Below, one piece after another: positions 35,619 to 48,700 of a stretch of 64,000 bases of DNA. The DNA comes from Cercis canadensis (Eukaryota > Streptophyta > Magnoliopsida > Fabales > Fabaceae). The stretch is from contig QAOA01002596.1 in NCBI GenBank assembly GCA_003255065.1, positions 676,786 through 740,785 of the forward strand, read 5' to 3'. Within the stretch, counting starts at the first letter, position 1; each line of letters begins with the position of its first letter. The translations under genes and the position numbers were made by a program. The notes beneath the pieces were generated by a model. That model was not told the DNA's origin. It did not search any database and saw nothing but the letters and a program-made list of their open reading frames with translations.

Positions 35619-37046
35619 ATGACTATCACCCTTTCTCTCCCCTGCACAAACCCCTTCTTCCTCTCTTCCGTCTCAGAAAAACGTTTCAAATTCAAACCCC
35701 GATCCACCACTCAACTCTCACCCACCACTCCACCCCTGCAAACAACTTCACTCCCCAAAACCGGAGTCATTGTCATCGGCGCCGGCCTCGCCGGTTTAGC
35801 CGCCTCCACCCATCTCAACTCTAAAAACATTCCATTTCTTCTCCTTGAAGCTTCTGACTCCGTCGGCGGCCGGGTTCGAACCGACATTATTGACGGCTTT
35901 CGCCTCGACCGCGGCTTCCAAATCTTCATCACTGCTTACCCAGAAGCTCAGAGACTCCTAAATTACCAAGCTTTGGACCTCCAGAAGTTCTATTCAGGAG
36001 CTCGGATTTTCTATGATGGCCAATTCCACACCGTTGCAGACCCTCTTCGCCATTTTTGGGACTCTGTGAAATCCCTCGCGAACCCAATTGGATCCGTTAC
36101 CGACAAATTGCTAATTGGGTCCACGAGAATCCGGGTCTTAACCAAATCCGACGAAGAAATTTTCACTGGAGAGGAGGTTCCCAGTATTGAATTGCTGAAG
36201 AAAATTGGGTTTTCCGATTCGATTATTGGACGGTTTTTCCGACCATTTTTCGGTGGGATTTTCTTCGACAAAGAGCTCGAAACGACATCGAGGTTATTCG
36301 ATTTCATCTTCAAATGTCTCGCTCTCGGCGACAACACTCTTCCGGCGAAGGGTATAGCGGCAATTCCCGAACAATTGGCGGCGAAGTTGCCGTCCGATTC
36401 GATCCTATTGAACTCGAGAGCCGTTTCGATTGGTTTTGACGAAACCGAAACGCCGAGTGTGAAATTACAGAATGGTGAAATTTTTACAAGTGAGCTGGGA
36501 GTGATAGTGGCAGTTGAAGAACCGGAAGCAGTTAATCTATTAGCGGGAAGGATCGGTCCGGTTCAGAAAAAACCGACTCGGAGTACAGTTTGTTTGTATT
36601 TTACTGCGGACCTGGATCAAATCCCGGTTCGGGATCCAGTTCTGTTTCTGAATGGGTCGGGTAAAGGGATTGTTAATAACATGTTCTTTGCTACGAATGT
36701 AGCTCCATCATATGGCCCACCCGATAAGGCTCTAATATCCATTTCACTTATTGGGTTATATGAGGGTGTGTCTGATGATGATTTGGCAGCTAAGGCGGTT
36801 CAGGAGCTTTCGGGTTGGTTTGGGGATAAAATGGTTCGAAAATGGAAGCTTTTGAGGACTTACCGGGTCGGGTTTGCACAGCCCAATCAAAGCCCACCCA
36901 CGGATTTAAAGAAGAACCCGAAAGTTGATTCGGGTTTGTATGTATGTGGGGATTACTTGACGTCAGCCACATTTGATGGTGCTTTGATCTCTGGGAGAAG
37001 AGCTGCAGAAGCTTTGCTAAGAGATAGATTGTTTACCAGGGCTTAA
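35619..37046 (+). CDS. Plastid-type FAD amine oxidase / phytoene-desaturase-like oxidoreductase, 475 aa
   Basis: Intronless flavoprotein. The first 45 or so residues are Ser/Thr/Pro-rich with few acids and look like a chloroplast transit peptide. A Rossmann dinucleotide-binding motif VIVIGAGLAGLAAS follows (GxGxxG at residues 54-59), then LLEASDSVGGRVRTD, the second FAD contact typical of the amine oxidase/PDS superfamily. The C-terminal FAD motif is GLYVCGDYLTSATFDGALIS. It is shorter than true phytoene desaturase, and the substrate is unknown. It belongs to the group usually annotated as FAD/NAD(P)-binding oxidoreductase or amine oxidase family protein. The ATG at 35619 is the first in frame. 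Confidence 0.85.
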   Translation: MTITLSLPCTNPFFLSSVSEKRFKFKPRSTTQLSPTTPPLQTTSLPKTGVIVIGAGLAGLAASTHLNSKNIPFLLLEASDSVGGRVRTDIIDGFRLDRGFQIFITAYPEAQRLLNYQALDLQKFYSGARIFYDGQFHTVADPLRHFWDSVKSLANPIGSVTDKLLIGSTRIRVLTKSDEEIFTGEEVPSIELLKKIGFSDSIIGRFFRPFFGGIFFDKELETTSRLFDFIFKCLALGDNTLPAKGIAAIPEQLAAKLPSDSILLNSRAVSIGFDETETPSVKLQNGEIFTSELGVIVAVEEPEAVNLLAGRIGPVQKKPTRSTVCLYFTADLDQIPVRDPVLFLNGSGKGIVNNMFFATNVAPSYGPPDKALISISLIGLYEGVSDDDLAAKAVQELSGWFGDKMVRKWKLLRTYRVGFAQPNQSPPTDLKKNPKVDSGLYVCGDYLTSATFDGALISGRRAAEALLRDRLFTRA

Positions 37047-38150
37047 CAACTCTCTATTTTCATTGCCCCTTTCTTTCTTTCTTTCTTTTTTTAGTTGTTG
37101 ATAATATGATTAATCCTTTGTTAGCTTAAATAGAATCTATAATTGGCAAATTAGCATTAATGTGTAGTATAATTTCTTAATTTTCTACTTTTTTATATTG
37201 TGGGATAGCTAATCTCCTTGCAAAAATTTCACTGCTTTTAATATTGATTTGAACTTAGGTATCAATATAGTAAAAATTTCACTCCTTATAATCTGCTCTT
37301 ACAAAAAAGTTTTTATCTTTATTTTTGCTTAGTACATCTTAACCCACAATCTTTCCCTTCATAATCATAGCCATGCATCATAATACATTTACAAAAGCAA
37401 AAGCACAAGTTGAATCGAAGCAGCAGCAGCAGCAGAGTGAGTGAAGTAACCACCAATTGTCCCATGAGAAATGATTTAAATGAAACTAAAGTAGAATCCA
37501 TGAATAGTTCTCTTGACTTGGAAGCTGCAGGGAAGAGATGTCATCTCTGCACTATTATAGACCAAAAAGAAGAAGAATAAGGAAGAGCTCAAGTATCAAA
37601 GCACAAACAGACTACACTGCCATGTGATACTAGAAATGAATCAAACAGATCTAGAAATAAAGTGAGTTAAATAGCAAAAAGACAGTGATAAGTAACATTT
37701 CAAAGGGTATTACTGCATGATACTGCAAATTTCATTTATGTTGCTGCTCTCAAGACCTATCATCATTTTAGTTTTGTTCTTTTCATCATGGCATCAATTA
37801 AAGTTTTGAATCTATCCTTATACGGTTGAGCATAGTGATTAACTTTGTGATGTTTAAGATTTAAAATGATTTAATGAAAGACGACTATGTCTTGAAGTTA
37901 AGTATTAGAAAAATTACAAGTAAGAAAGAGTTTACACAAGGAAAACAAGTAGAAATATCAGAATAGCCTTAAGCAAGGAGCGAAGAAGCAGATCTTAGTG
38001 AAGGTTAAAATTCCATCTTGTATCCAAGAGAGAAAAAAGTAGAACCCCCTTTTAAAATTGAGAAATCTCCTTCTTCAAACATGAATACAATTACTGCAAT
38101 AATGGGTATAAAAGCACAAATACTACCAGTTATTTTCTTGTTGCCTGAGT
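37047..38150. other. Spacer between convergent genes
   Basis: 3' regions of the amine oxidase (+) and the UGT (-). A (CAG)5 run lies near 37424. A minus-strand frame at 37319-37501 with a Leu run is created by that repeat and is not called as a gene. Confidence 0.5.
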
Positions 38151-39778
38151 CTAACTCTTGAATAGCAGCACTTGATTTACCAAATTTTCCAAATTCAAGA
38201 ACGATGACCCATTAGTACCACTAGCTTCTTCAGCCATTTTCTTCCACCTCAATGCCTTTTCCCTCATCTTCTTACCCTTCTCACCATGTACTAGTTCCCT
38301 CACAAGCTTATCTACTTCATCCCTTTTTACATCATCACTGTCCATCTTCATGCCAAAACCCCATTCAGTGCAAACATACCTACAATTGACTATTTGATCA
38401 TTGAAAAATGGACAACAAATAAGAGGCACTCCACTACTTATACTTTCAAGTGTGGAATTCCAACCACAGTGACTCAAAAACCAAGCAATTGCTGGGTGCT
38501 TTAGAACTTTCTCTTGTGGACACCAACCCACCATTAGACCTCTTTCTCTGGTTTCTGCAACAATTTCTGGTGGGACAACTGCTGCATCGCCCTCAACTAA
38601 ATCAGGCCTAATCACCCAGAGGAAATTCTTCTTGCTATTTGCTAGCCCCCATGCCAATTCAACAAGTTTTTCAGGGGTCATGACTATGACACTACCAAAA
38701 TTTACATAGAGAACTGAATTTGTTTCTTTTGAATCAAGCCATTTGAGACACTCAAACTCTTCTTTCCACAAACTACAGTTAATGGACTCCAAATTGTTCT
38801 CTGCAGTATGATCAAGGAGCAACTCAAGTGGGCCAATAGTGTAAAGCTTAGGAAACGTTGAGGAGAGTGCATCCAAAATCTCAGGCTCTAAGGCATCAAA
38901 AGTGGGAAGAATGATAGCAGAAGCTTTTGAAGTTGCTTCAATTTGTTCTACCACAAAGTCCAAAAGGATATCATTTGGATCTGTGGTCCTATATATGCCT
39001 GGAAGATCCCTTAGAGAAATATTCTTCATCCCAGGGATCCAGTCTATAATGGTGTCTAAATGCCCATTTGTTAGATAGTTTGCATCTGAAAAAGAACCAA
39101 AATGGAATAGTTAAGGACAAATTTGGATAAGTTTTTTTCTGCAGTAGAAAAAAGCCCTTTTGAAAAAGCTACAAACTTCAGCTTGAGAAAAAGCACAAGA
39201 AAAGCTGTTTTAAGTTTTCCTAATTGTTTTGAATCAAATTCAGCAAACAAATTTAGTTTACCTTTAAGTGGTGTTAGACCTCTTTCCATGAGATTCTTGC
39301 ATACTTTGAAGCTCATGAAGCCACAAGCACTATTTGTCCAAAACAGTACATTTGGTAACCTAAACTGTTGAGAAGCTTTGATAGTGAAGGCCATGATGCC
39401 GTCTGAGATTATGCAAGTCACTGCGGGAGCACCAGAAGCTTGAGTGCCATTGAGTTTTGAGAGAAGGTTGCTGAATGGGACCAAGCAATTCTTTCTTGTG
39501 GAGTCACAGAGAGCAACAATGCTTTGAGTTGCATCCTTGTTGCTGGGAGGGAGACCATCTGGGATGCTTTCAAAATGAAAATCTGGGAAGCCATTCAGAG
39601 CACTGGGGCCTCTTGAATTGAGCAAGCGTTTGTGGTTGAACTCACTGTTCACAAAGGTTATGTAGAAGCCTTTGCTATGGAGGAGCTTTGCTAGCTTCAG
39701 AAATGGGTTAATGTGACCTTGTGTTGGATATGGAACCAGAACAGCATGTGGCTTCTTGGCTTCATATCCAGCACTCAT
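38151..39778 (-). CDS. UGT85A-like: UDP-glycosyltransferase, UGT85A-like, 483 aa
   Basis: Family 1 glycosyltransferase that transfers sugar, usually glucose, from UDP-glucose to small molecules in the cytosol. Two exons: 39778-39262 and 39085-38151; the intron sits after LTPLK, the position typical of UGT85 genes. The N-terminal HAVLVPYPTQGHINPFLKL contains the catalytic-type His (GHxxP). The plant PSPG box starts at Trp360 (WCPQEKVLKHPAIAWF) and ends in Gln403 (CPFFNDQ), which favours UDP-glucose. IDWIPGMKNISLRDLP is characteristic of UGT85A. The box has AWFLSHCGWNS where most members have GFLTHCGWNS. The acceptor cannot be predicted; UGT85 enzymes act on cyanohydrins, monoterpenols and cytokinins among others. 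A TATA-like ATTATAAAT (minus strand) lies about 50 bp upstream. Confidence 0.93.
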
Positions 39779-39989
39779 CTCTAGGGGTTTTTTGTTTGAA
39801 TGAGCAATTTCATAGTCAAATCAGCAATTTATAATAAAGGAAGGTTCAAGACTCGAGCTCATTTAAATTTAGTGTTTGTGATCAGGAAAGGATATTTTCT
39901 GTCTAGAAAAAGCCAAAAACAGGACCAACTTGTTCTTTACCCCTCACAATGTGAAATTGACAGTACTGTGCTAATGTGAACTAATCACT

Positions 39990-40365
39990 AAGTTATTAGT
40001 GTTGAAATAATTTAAATTTTAGAAAAACGACTAAAATATAATAAGTTGTTTAAATACAATAATTGACACTTGCCACGTGTAAGTATTTTATTAATATGGT
40101 GGTCCACTACTTATTGGTTAAATGACAAGTAAGTTTTCATAATTTTTTTAAAAAAATTCTATTATTTGTTGAATTTATAAGTTATTAGTGTTGAAATAAT
40201 TTAAATTTTAGAAAACGACTAAAATATAATAAGTTGTTTAAATATAACAATTGACACTTGTCACGTGTCAGTATTTTATTAATTTGGTGGTCCACTATTT
40301 ATTGGTTAAATGACAAGTAACTTTTCATAGTTTTTAAAAAAATTTCTATTATTTGTTGAATTTAT
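39990..40365. repeat. 189-bp tandem duplication with a G-box in each unit
   Basis: Unit 1 at 39990-40178 and unit 2 at 40179-40365 both start AAGTTATTAGTGTTGAAATA and end TTGTTGAATTTAT. Each has one CACGTG (40074-40079 and 40262-40267). They differ at roughly ten positions. The pair lies 210-590 bp upstream of the UGT gene, on its promoter side. Confidence 0.9.
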
Positions 40366-40815
40366 AAGTTATACTCAATAATTTTCTACTAATTATAACA
40401 TTTATCCTCATAAAGTAGTTTTCTGTTAATATAAAATTAACCCAATAATATTTTGTTAATTATCATATTTACCTCAAATTATTTTTTTTAATTTAAGGTT
40501 TAGAGTTTAGAATTTATTTTTTAAAGTTTAGGATTTAGAATTTAAGATTTATTTAATTTTATAATTATTTTAACTTCAGGACATATTTTATAATTAATAC
40601 AAATTTGGAGCAAAAATATAAGGTGATTATAAAACTTATTATTTTAATTTAATATTATAATATTTATTTATATTTTTTATATATTTAAACATTGATATAA
40701 AACTTAAATTATATTATTTATATTAATATAATACAAAATTAAAATTATAAATTTATTGAAATATAATTTATGTCATGAAACCACTCGAAACTTGTTGATA
40801 TATGGACGTAAATAA

Positions 40816-41236
40816 GGTGAGTATTATGCAAATATCTCTCTTTTTAAGAGGAGGTGTTGGTTTACCTTTTTTTAGTTGAGTAAGTTTAAGTGAGATTTAT
40901 TTAATAATTTTGATGTAATTATAAAAATTTTAAAAAATTAAGTCACTTAATATGTATTAAAATACATAATTTTTTTATAAAATATAAAAATAACACGATA
41001 TAAAAAAATGTGTTAAGAAATAATTTTTTAAGCTTTTTTTTTGACATATTTTTTTTATATCTTGTTATTTTTATATTTTATAAAAAATTATATATTTTGG
41101 TACGTATTGAGTGATTCAATTTTTTAAAATTTTTACAATAATATTAAAATTACAGTACAAGTCTCACTGAATCTCACCTAATTTAAAAAAGTATAACGCT
41201 ACCACTACTTTTAAGGGTGGTAACATAGCCCTCACC
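40816..41236. mobile_element. Mutator-like foldback MITE, GGTGAG family copy B
   Basis: A 421-bp element with ends GGTGAGTATTATG and, on the other strand, GGTGAGGGCTATG. It has long imperfect inverted repeats and an exact 9-bp direct repeat CGTAAATAA at 40807-40815 and 41237-41245. It is homologous to the element at 21615-22009. It has no coding capacity. Confidence 0.88.
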
Positions 41237-41847
41237 CGTAAATAAATCTTCTCTCAAAGTATTGGAACTTGCAATACGTGTCTTATTTTTCTTCAATTAC
41301 TTATTTCGTCTATAAAGCCCTCTCCTATTTTATTTAATGCTATCATCGACCATGAAAAATCTGTCACTATTCATCAGTAAATCATGCATGAGTATTGTCT
41401 TTGCTAATTGCCAAAAGCAAAACTATGAAAGCATAAAAGCAATAGCTCTATAATTGGGAACAAGACCACAAATAAGTTTCTTTTTGTATGGATGTGATCA
41501 TGTGTTGAGACTCATAACAAGTTCCTTTAATTCTGATCTCAAATTTTATTTGCAATTTTTTTTGTCGTGTTAAAATCATAATCAAACAGTGATTATATTT
41601 ATTAAATTACATGGATAAAGCAAAATAAAATAAAATAAAAGAAGGGTATCATCCAAGCAAAATTATGTTGAAAATAAAAAATAGTGAACCAAACAACTTC
41701 TAGTTGAGTGATACTAAGATCGTCCTTAGAGCTTTATGAATTTCATGTTTAAATCCAAGTCGTAGCCAAAGTAAAAAAAAGATATAGTGATCTCAAATTG
41801 ATTGATACGAGATTCACAACTAATTGATAATATGTGAATTAATATTT

Positions 41848-42535
41848 GAGTAAATTACTCTAACCTCATTTGCATTTAACTGACATTATATTTACCTCTC
41901 ATCTATTTTAAAAACTTACACATAAACCTAGTTAACACAGTTAAGAATATTCTTTTTAGATATTTTTTTCTTTTTTTGGCAAAAAGACAAAAATGACAAG
42001 ATTACCCTTATCTTAAAGGGAATAAAATTTTTGTATTTTTTTTTATCAAACTTTAGATCTAAATTCGTCGACCATTGGATCTAGCTAAAATCTGGTGATG
42101 AAATTTCCAAAATATAACTCTTTAATCTAAACAGTGAAAATTATATTCCAAGATCTCTAATTCTAAATCCAGATCTGCCAACAATGACTAAAACTTTATT
42201 ATTGTTTTTGTTTCTATTTATGAAACCAACGATTTAGAGTTGTTCATCTTTAGATTAGGCTAGAATTTGTTGAGTTGGTTCCCAAGCTATAGCTCGTCAA
42301 TCTAAACGGTGAAGATCAGATTTTGCATCAATTCCTAAATCTAGACTAAAATTTTTAAAGTTCAATTAAATGTATTTTAGGGTTTTATCATTTATTTTTT
42401 TTGTTTGAGTATTGACTAACTGAAGGATTAATGGTTTAGTTAAGTTTTGAATTTATGGGTAGCGAGTAGATTTTAAAATAGAGGAAAGTATATGTAATAT
42501 CAACTAAATGGAATGAAGGTTGAAGAAATTTACTC
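41848..42535. mobile_element. 688-bp Mutator-like non-autonomous element upstream of ARC5
   Basis: Ends GAGTAAATTACTC and, on the other strand, GAGTAAATTTCTT. Inverted repeats are about 80 bp, and exact 9-bp direct repeats TTAATATTT flank it at 41839-41847 and 42536-42544. The interior holds two related segments of about 120 bp (each with CTTTAATCTAAACAGTGAA or GTCAATCTAAACGGTGAA). There is no transposase frame. The right end is 193 bp before the ARC5 start codon. Confidence 0.88.
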
Positions 42536-42728
42536 TTAATATTTTTTTTTCTTCTTTTGCAAATATAATTTGGGAACTGTTGCCGTGACCAAATTACCGT
42601 TAATCACGGTAGCTTAGCTATATTTTTTCGGTTTTTCCCCCCTCTTTTTGGACTACAGAGTAGCTGGAGACCCTGTCGCTAGCGCCACATTACACAGTCC
42701 CTTATCTCAGTTTGGAAAGCAAGCAGGC

Positions 42729-45700
42729 ATGGAGGGAGCGCAAGGGTCAATTCTCAAACAAAAATGCGATACCCACAATCACTCGCGGCTCTACGAAGCT
42801 TACAATGAGCTTCATGGGCTTGCTCAAGAGTTCGAGATGCCGTTCGACGCGCCGGCGGTGTTGGTGGTGGGCCACCAGACTGACGGCAAAAGCGCCCTCA
42901 TCGAAGCCCTCATGGGGTTCCAGTTCAACCACGTCGGTGGTGGCACCAAGACTCGACGACCCATTACTCTCCACATGAAGTACGACCCTGAGTTTGAGGA
43001 TCCTTTGTGTTATCTTGTTTCTGATGCTGACCCCACTTTGGCAGAAGAGAAGTCTCTCATGGAAATTCAGGTAATTTTCATCTCCTGCTCCTTTATAGTT
43101 TCAAGCTGTTACCTTTTTCGGGTTTTCATTGCCTATAGTTGGCTGTATTGATCATTATCAAGTTGTAGTTTTGAGAAATGGGGTGAAAGTTGTATGGAAA
43201 TTTGGTGAAGTTCGCTTTTGTAGCTCTGAATTTTGATCCAATATGTGGAAGTATGATACAGCTAAATTTATTTATGAAAAATGCAGAACCTTGGACTAAG
43301 AAGGGATGTAATTTTGACTTTTTTTTTATTTTTATTTTTTATTTTTTATTTTTTTTTTTTACTGTTGTGAATGTTTAGTTTATGTCCATAATGGTTGGTA
43401 AGGCTAGTTATATGCCCTTTTACCTACTGGGCCGTTCCTCAATGCCAGAAGTAAAGATGAGAGTGCTACCTAAGAAAAGAAAATTTTCTTTCTGAAAGAA
43501 TTTTAACCGGTCAAAATATATATTGGATCGCAAAACTGGAAAGACTTTTCACGAACTCCATAGTTGAGCTTATGTTCATCGACAAGACAGTGACCCTCTA
43601 CAAGTTTATGATTGTTCTAAATGCACTGCAATATTTTTTTGATATGAGTTTTGTTACTTGAATGGATTTTCTTATAGGCATACATTGAAACTGAGAACAC
43701 GAGGTTGGAGCATGAGTCTTGTCAATTCTCAGCTAAGGAGATAATTATTAAAGTGGAATACAAATATTGCCCAAATCTTACAATCATAGATACTCCAGGA
43801 CTCATTGCTCCTGCTCCAGGTCGAAAAAATAGGGCAGTACAGGTCAATTTTCGAATAAACCAAAGTTTTCAACTTTTTTCCCATGGAAATTGTTCTTGTT
43901 GGTGATTGCAAATTTCATAGCATCCTTGACAGGCTCAAGCACGTGCAGTAGAGTCCCTAGTGAGGGCAAAAATGCAACATAAGGAATTCATTATAATGTG
44001 TCTTGAAGATAGTAGTGACTGGAGCAATGCAACTACGCGGCGCGTGGTAATGCAGGTATGTGTCTCTAATGATCAATGCTTGTTGTTATCTTAATTAATT
44101 ACCCTCACCATGTGTAGTCTTTTTTTTAATTTTTTTTGGCCATGATTACCATGTGTAGTCTAAACACATAGATAATGGCATTTTCAGTAGAGATCTATGC
44201 CAAATGCTCACTCTTTTATGGTGTGTTTTTTGATTGAGAGAAAGAAATATGAAGTGAAAGAAAGAAAAATGATTCGGTTGCATCAAAGTGAATATTGTTG
44301 AAAATTGCAACCAGTTAACAGTTAATGCAGCCAGTCCTTAGTTTTATCCAAAAACCATTCAGAAACCTAGTTTCAGCAGGGAAAAAGAAAGAAAACTTAA
44401 TATTTTCATGACTGAAACTTGAGGAAAATAATTATTTTGGTATGGGTGCTGAGAGCAAGTGCTTCAAAAAAAGTTTTTGTTGTTCATTTATAGATTGATC
44501 CAGAGTTGTCAAGGACTGTCATTGTCTCAACCAAGCTGGATACCAGGATACCCCAATTTGCACGTCCATCAGATGTTGAAGTTTTTCTTTCACCACCTGC
44601 AAGTACACTTGATGGCTCCATCCTGGGTGATTCTCCCTTCTTCACTTCTGTGCCTTCTGGAAGAGTGGGTTCTGGATGTGATGCTGTCTTCAGATCCAAT
44701 GATGAGTTCAAACAGGTTTATCCTTGCACTACTTCAAGCTTTATTTGTCTTTGCTTTTTTCATTTCAGATTGAGAAATTGGTACTAAGAAAGTTGGCTGA
44801 TTTCATAAGTTACTTTTTGATGCTTTCAATGTGATAATTTAAATTGCTTATTTTCTTGTAATCTTTGAATTTCTTTCCTTGCTTTCTAGTCTGCTTTGGT
44901 AGAATAGAGTCACATATCTTTCTGCCAGTTGATATAAGTTACTGCACAAAGTTGTAGAGGGCAAGCCTGCATTGAAAATAAGACTCTTCGAAAATTTGTA
45001 AAATACCATCTGTGTTGAATGCAACAAGTTGTGTCATTGACATTTATTTGAGATTTAACATGCATAGTACTCTGAATACAAGATAAGAAAACCATTTCTT
45101 TCACTGCCATTTGTTTTGGTAAACTTTTATATTGGCGATTGCAGATTTTTATTCACATGATCATGCAACTAGTAATAGTTCTCATCCTCAGTGCTATAGC
45201 ATATGACTTAAACTGTATCTGTTGAGAGGATTCACTGTTGAATTTCAATCTTGGGTCTTACTCTTTGATCACACCCAATTTACTTCGCAAACTTTAGGGG
45301 GACAGCATAAGGACATAATCTTCATTGAATCCTTTTTTAATAATAAATTTAAAATTGCAAGTTTTCATTTTTCTATTTACTTGTAATCCACTTAGAGGGG
45401 TTCAGAATTTCTTGAGAAGTTGAATGTTTGGTGATTTGGTAGCTGTCTTGTATAAAGGGGCCTTTTCTTTTGATTTTAGGAATATGAAATACTTGGGTGT
45501 TGAGAGTTGCCTTTATTGAGTTGTTTAATTGTACCAATAAATGCAGGCAGTACGCTTGAGAGAGATGGAAGATGTTGCATCTTTAGAGGAGAAGTTGGGC
45601 AGGTCACTGTCAAAGCTAGAAAGAAGTAGGATAGGTGTAAGTAAACTTCGGTTATTCCTGGAAGAAATGCTACAAAAGAGGTATGCATTAGACTTTTCTG

Positions 45701-48700
45701 TTTGTGTGGTTTCTAAATGATGCTTACTGAATCTGTAGAATTATTATTCTATGCCTGAATGTTTAAGAAGAATGTGCTTGCAAGGTATATGGATAGTGTA
45801 CCATTGATCATTCCACTGCTTGAAAAGGAGTACCGAAGTACAACAAGGAAACTGAATGATATAAATCAAGAATTGAGGTTTGTATTAAAATTGGAAAAAA
45901 AAATCCTTTTTTTGTGAATGATCTACATAAGATTCCATGTTTCTTTCATCGCCTTTGATCTTCTTTTTTTTTTTGTTGATCTTTTTGTTTCTTCCAATTG
46001 CATACAGCACACTGGATGAAGCCAAACTGAAGGAGAAAGGAAGAGCCTTCCATGATCTGTTCTTGACCAAGGTTTATTTCCACTAAGGGGTTCTCGTTCT
46101 CATATAGGGTAGTCATAAATTTGATTTTCTTCTCATGTTGTTGGGTATCAGAGAAGAGTGGTTTTCCTGTCCAGTATTCTTTATGGACTTCATGCTCCTT
46201 TAGTTTTCTGTAGCTATTTGAATTCGTAAAGCTTGAATCTTGAAGATATACTTCCTCTAATGTCTTTTCCCCCCTTTTTTCTATTATTCAGTTGTCATTG
46301 CTGCTCAAAGGGACAGTTGTTGCACCTCCTGATAAGTTTGGTAAATTATCTCTTTGCACTGTTTTATGTGTAAGCTTATTGAATGGTAGATAATGTTTAA
46401 TAATATCTCTGCGCAGAAAATCAAGATTATCTTTTATTGGATATGGCCTTTTCTTTGGCAAATGATCATGGTCAAATTCCTTGGCTTTTTCCTTTTTATG
46501 TTGTTTCAGGTGAAACAATACAAGATGAGCGAACAAATGGAGGCACATTTGTTGGTACTGATGGTGTTCAGTTGCCTTACAAGCTAATACCTGTATGCTA
46601 TACAATTTTTTTTCAGTTTTCTTCTTTCTGTACTTTTGTTCTGCTTCATTTGTTCATTGGAGAAAATAACAGACTGCCTACTCACTTTGTTTTCTGTTTT
46701 CTTTTCCTTTAGCACAAGTCATTTGATAACTACTTCCATATGACCTTTTTGTGGAGGACACGAGTTTCTTTCAGAACCCATTTTAGAATCCTGTGAAGCA
46801 AACTTCTGACTGACCATGTTATTCTTGTATGTAGAATGCCGGGATGCGCCTTTATGGAGGTGCACAATATCACCGGGCAATGGCTGAATTCCGTTTTGTG
46901 GTTGGAGGAATCAAGTGTCCCCCAATTACACGGGAAGAAATTGTAAATGCTTGTGGAGTTGAAGATATTCATGATGGAACAAACTACTCTAGGTAATCTG
47001 TGTGTTTCTCCTATCAATTAATTGAGGTTTATATAAGTTTTTTGTCTAAATTTATTTGTTTGTTTTATTTTATTTTGAGTAACTAGGACTGCTTGTGTAA
47101 TAGCTGTTGCAAAGGCTCGTGATGCATTTGAACCTTTTCTTCATCAGGTAATTAGCAGTAATGAAAGTGAATATAATCCCTTTAATAAGGGGGACTTCAT
47201 GTCAGCTTATAACATGTGATTATTGCCTAAATAACTGATGTAATGATCATGATTTTATTAGTCTTAAATTTGTTAATTAGAAATACCAAAAAAAAAAAAA
47301 AAATTATTAATTAGAATTTTGATTTGGGAACTTTAGTTTGTTGATTAGGGATTTTATACCATGTTTGGATAGGGATGTCACTATCTTAGTTTACAATGTT
47401 CAGTTAGTATTTTATATTGTAGGGATTGCTGACTGTAAGGGGCTATAAACACCACTCCTGTCAACCTTTTTGGATCTTTCTTCTGAAAATTTGAATAATA
47501 ACAATTTGTGGGTTTTATCCTCTTATTTTCTGTCCCCTTTTACATCAATGACTGTGTTTGGTTCACTTAAAAATAGGTTCTTGGTCCTAATCCATAAAAA
47601 GGGATAAATCTTGCTTTCTCCAATAGAATATTGCAACTGATATCCTGTAGATTGGAAAAGAAAGTAGCCACATTCTTCTGGTCTGTTTAACAATGTAATT
47701 GTGGATGATGTGCTGTTCCACCACCTTTGATCATAATGAACCTACTTTTGAATCATCATCACCTTAGATTGGATAAGAGATTGGGATGTTCATGCACTCT
47801 ACGGATCCATTAGCAATCAAGAAAGAAAATTTACAGAAAACTTTTTCTGTTTGGTAATTCTCATAACACAAATCATATAATTATATTTCTACATTATTTG
47901 TAGTCACACCTTCATGAATATTCAATATTTCAAAATTGATGATTGAAACTATATCACAGGTGCATATAATGAAATAACTTCTAGTTTTCTATTTGGTTCT
48001 ATATTGATTTATTTATAATATATTTTCATGTTGCTGATTATCATTAAGAAATGCTACTAGACTAGATAGGAGAATTCTCTGGTCCTTTAATGGACTGGAA
48101 AAGCTAAGTCCTGTTAAAATTTTAAATTTTTAGTAATTTAGTNACTATATCACAGATGCATATAATGAAATAACTTCTAGTTTTCTATTTGGTTCTATAT
48201 TGATTTATTTATAATATATTTTCATGTTGCTGATTATCATTAGGAAATGCTACTAGACTAGATAGGAGAATTCTCTGGTCCTTTAATGGACTGGAAAAGC
48301 TAAGTCCTGTTAAAATTTTAAATTTTTAGTAATTTAGTATGTTGGTTTCCCATGTACAATTTGTTGTGCATATTTTGTAATTGAAGATTCATTTACAATA
48401 ATTAAGCATGATAACATTTTGGTAAATATTTTTCTCTGTCATTATTTGTTTATGTGAATACATAGTTTGAAAAGCTGATTTTTGAGTCATCCTAGTTCAT
48501 GTTTGGCAAAGTTACTGCTTCTCATCCTTTCATGTCCAATTTCCCAGCTATTTTTGTTGCTGCGCTTGCCAAAATTAATGCTCTGTTCTTGACACAGTTG
48601 GGCTCTAGATTGTTGCACATACTTAAGAGATTGCTTCCCATCTCCGTTTATCTTCTTCAGGTATTCTTTATTGTGCTTTAAAATGGTCTATGCTGTTCCT

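Noticed and set aside
37319-37501. Minus-strand 60-codon frame with a Leu run that looks like a signal peptide
   Set aside because: The Leu run is simply a (CAG)5 repeat read on the other strand; no homology or mature-peptide pattern is seen.
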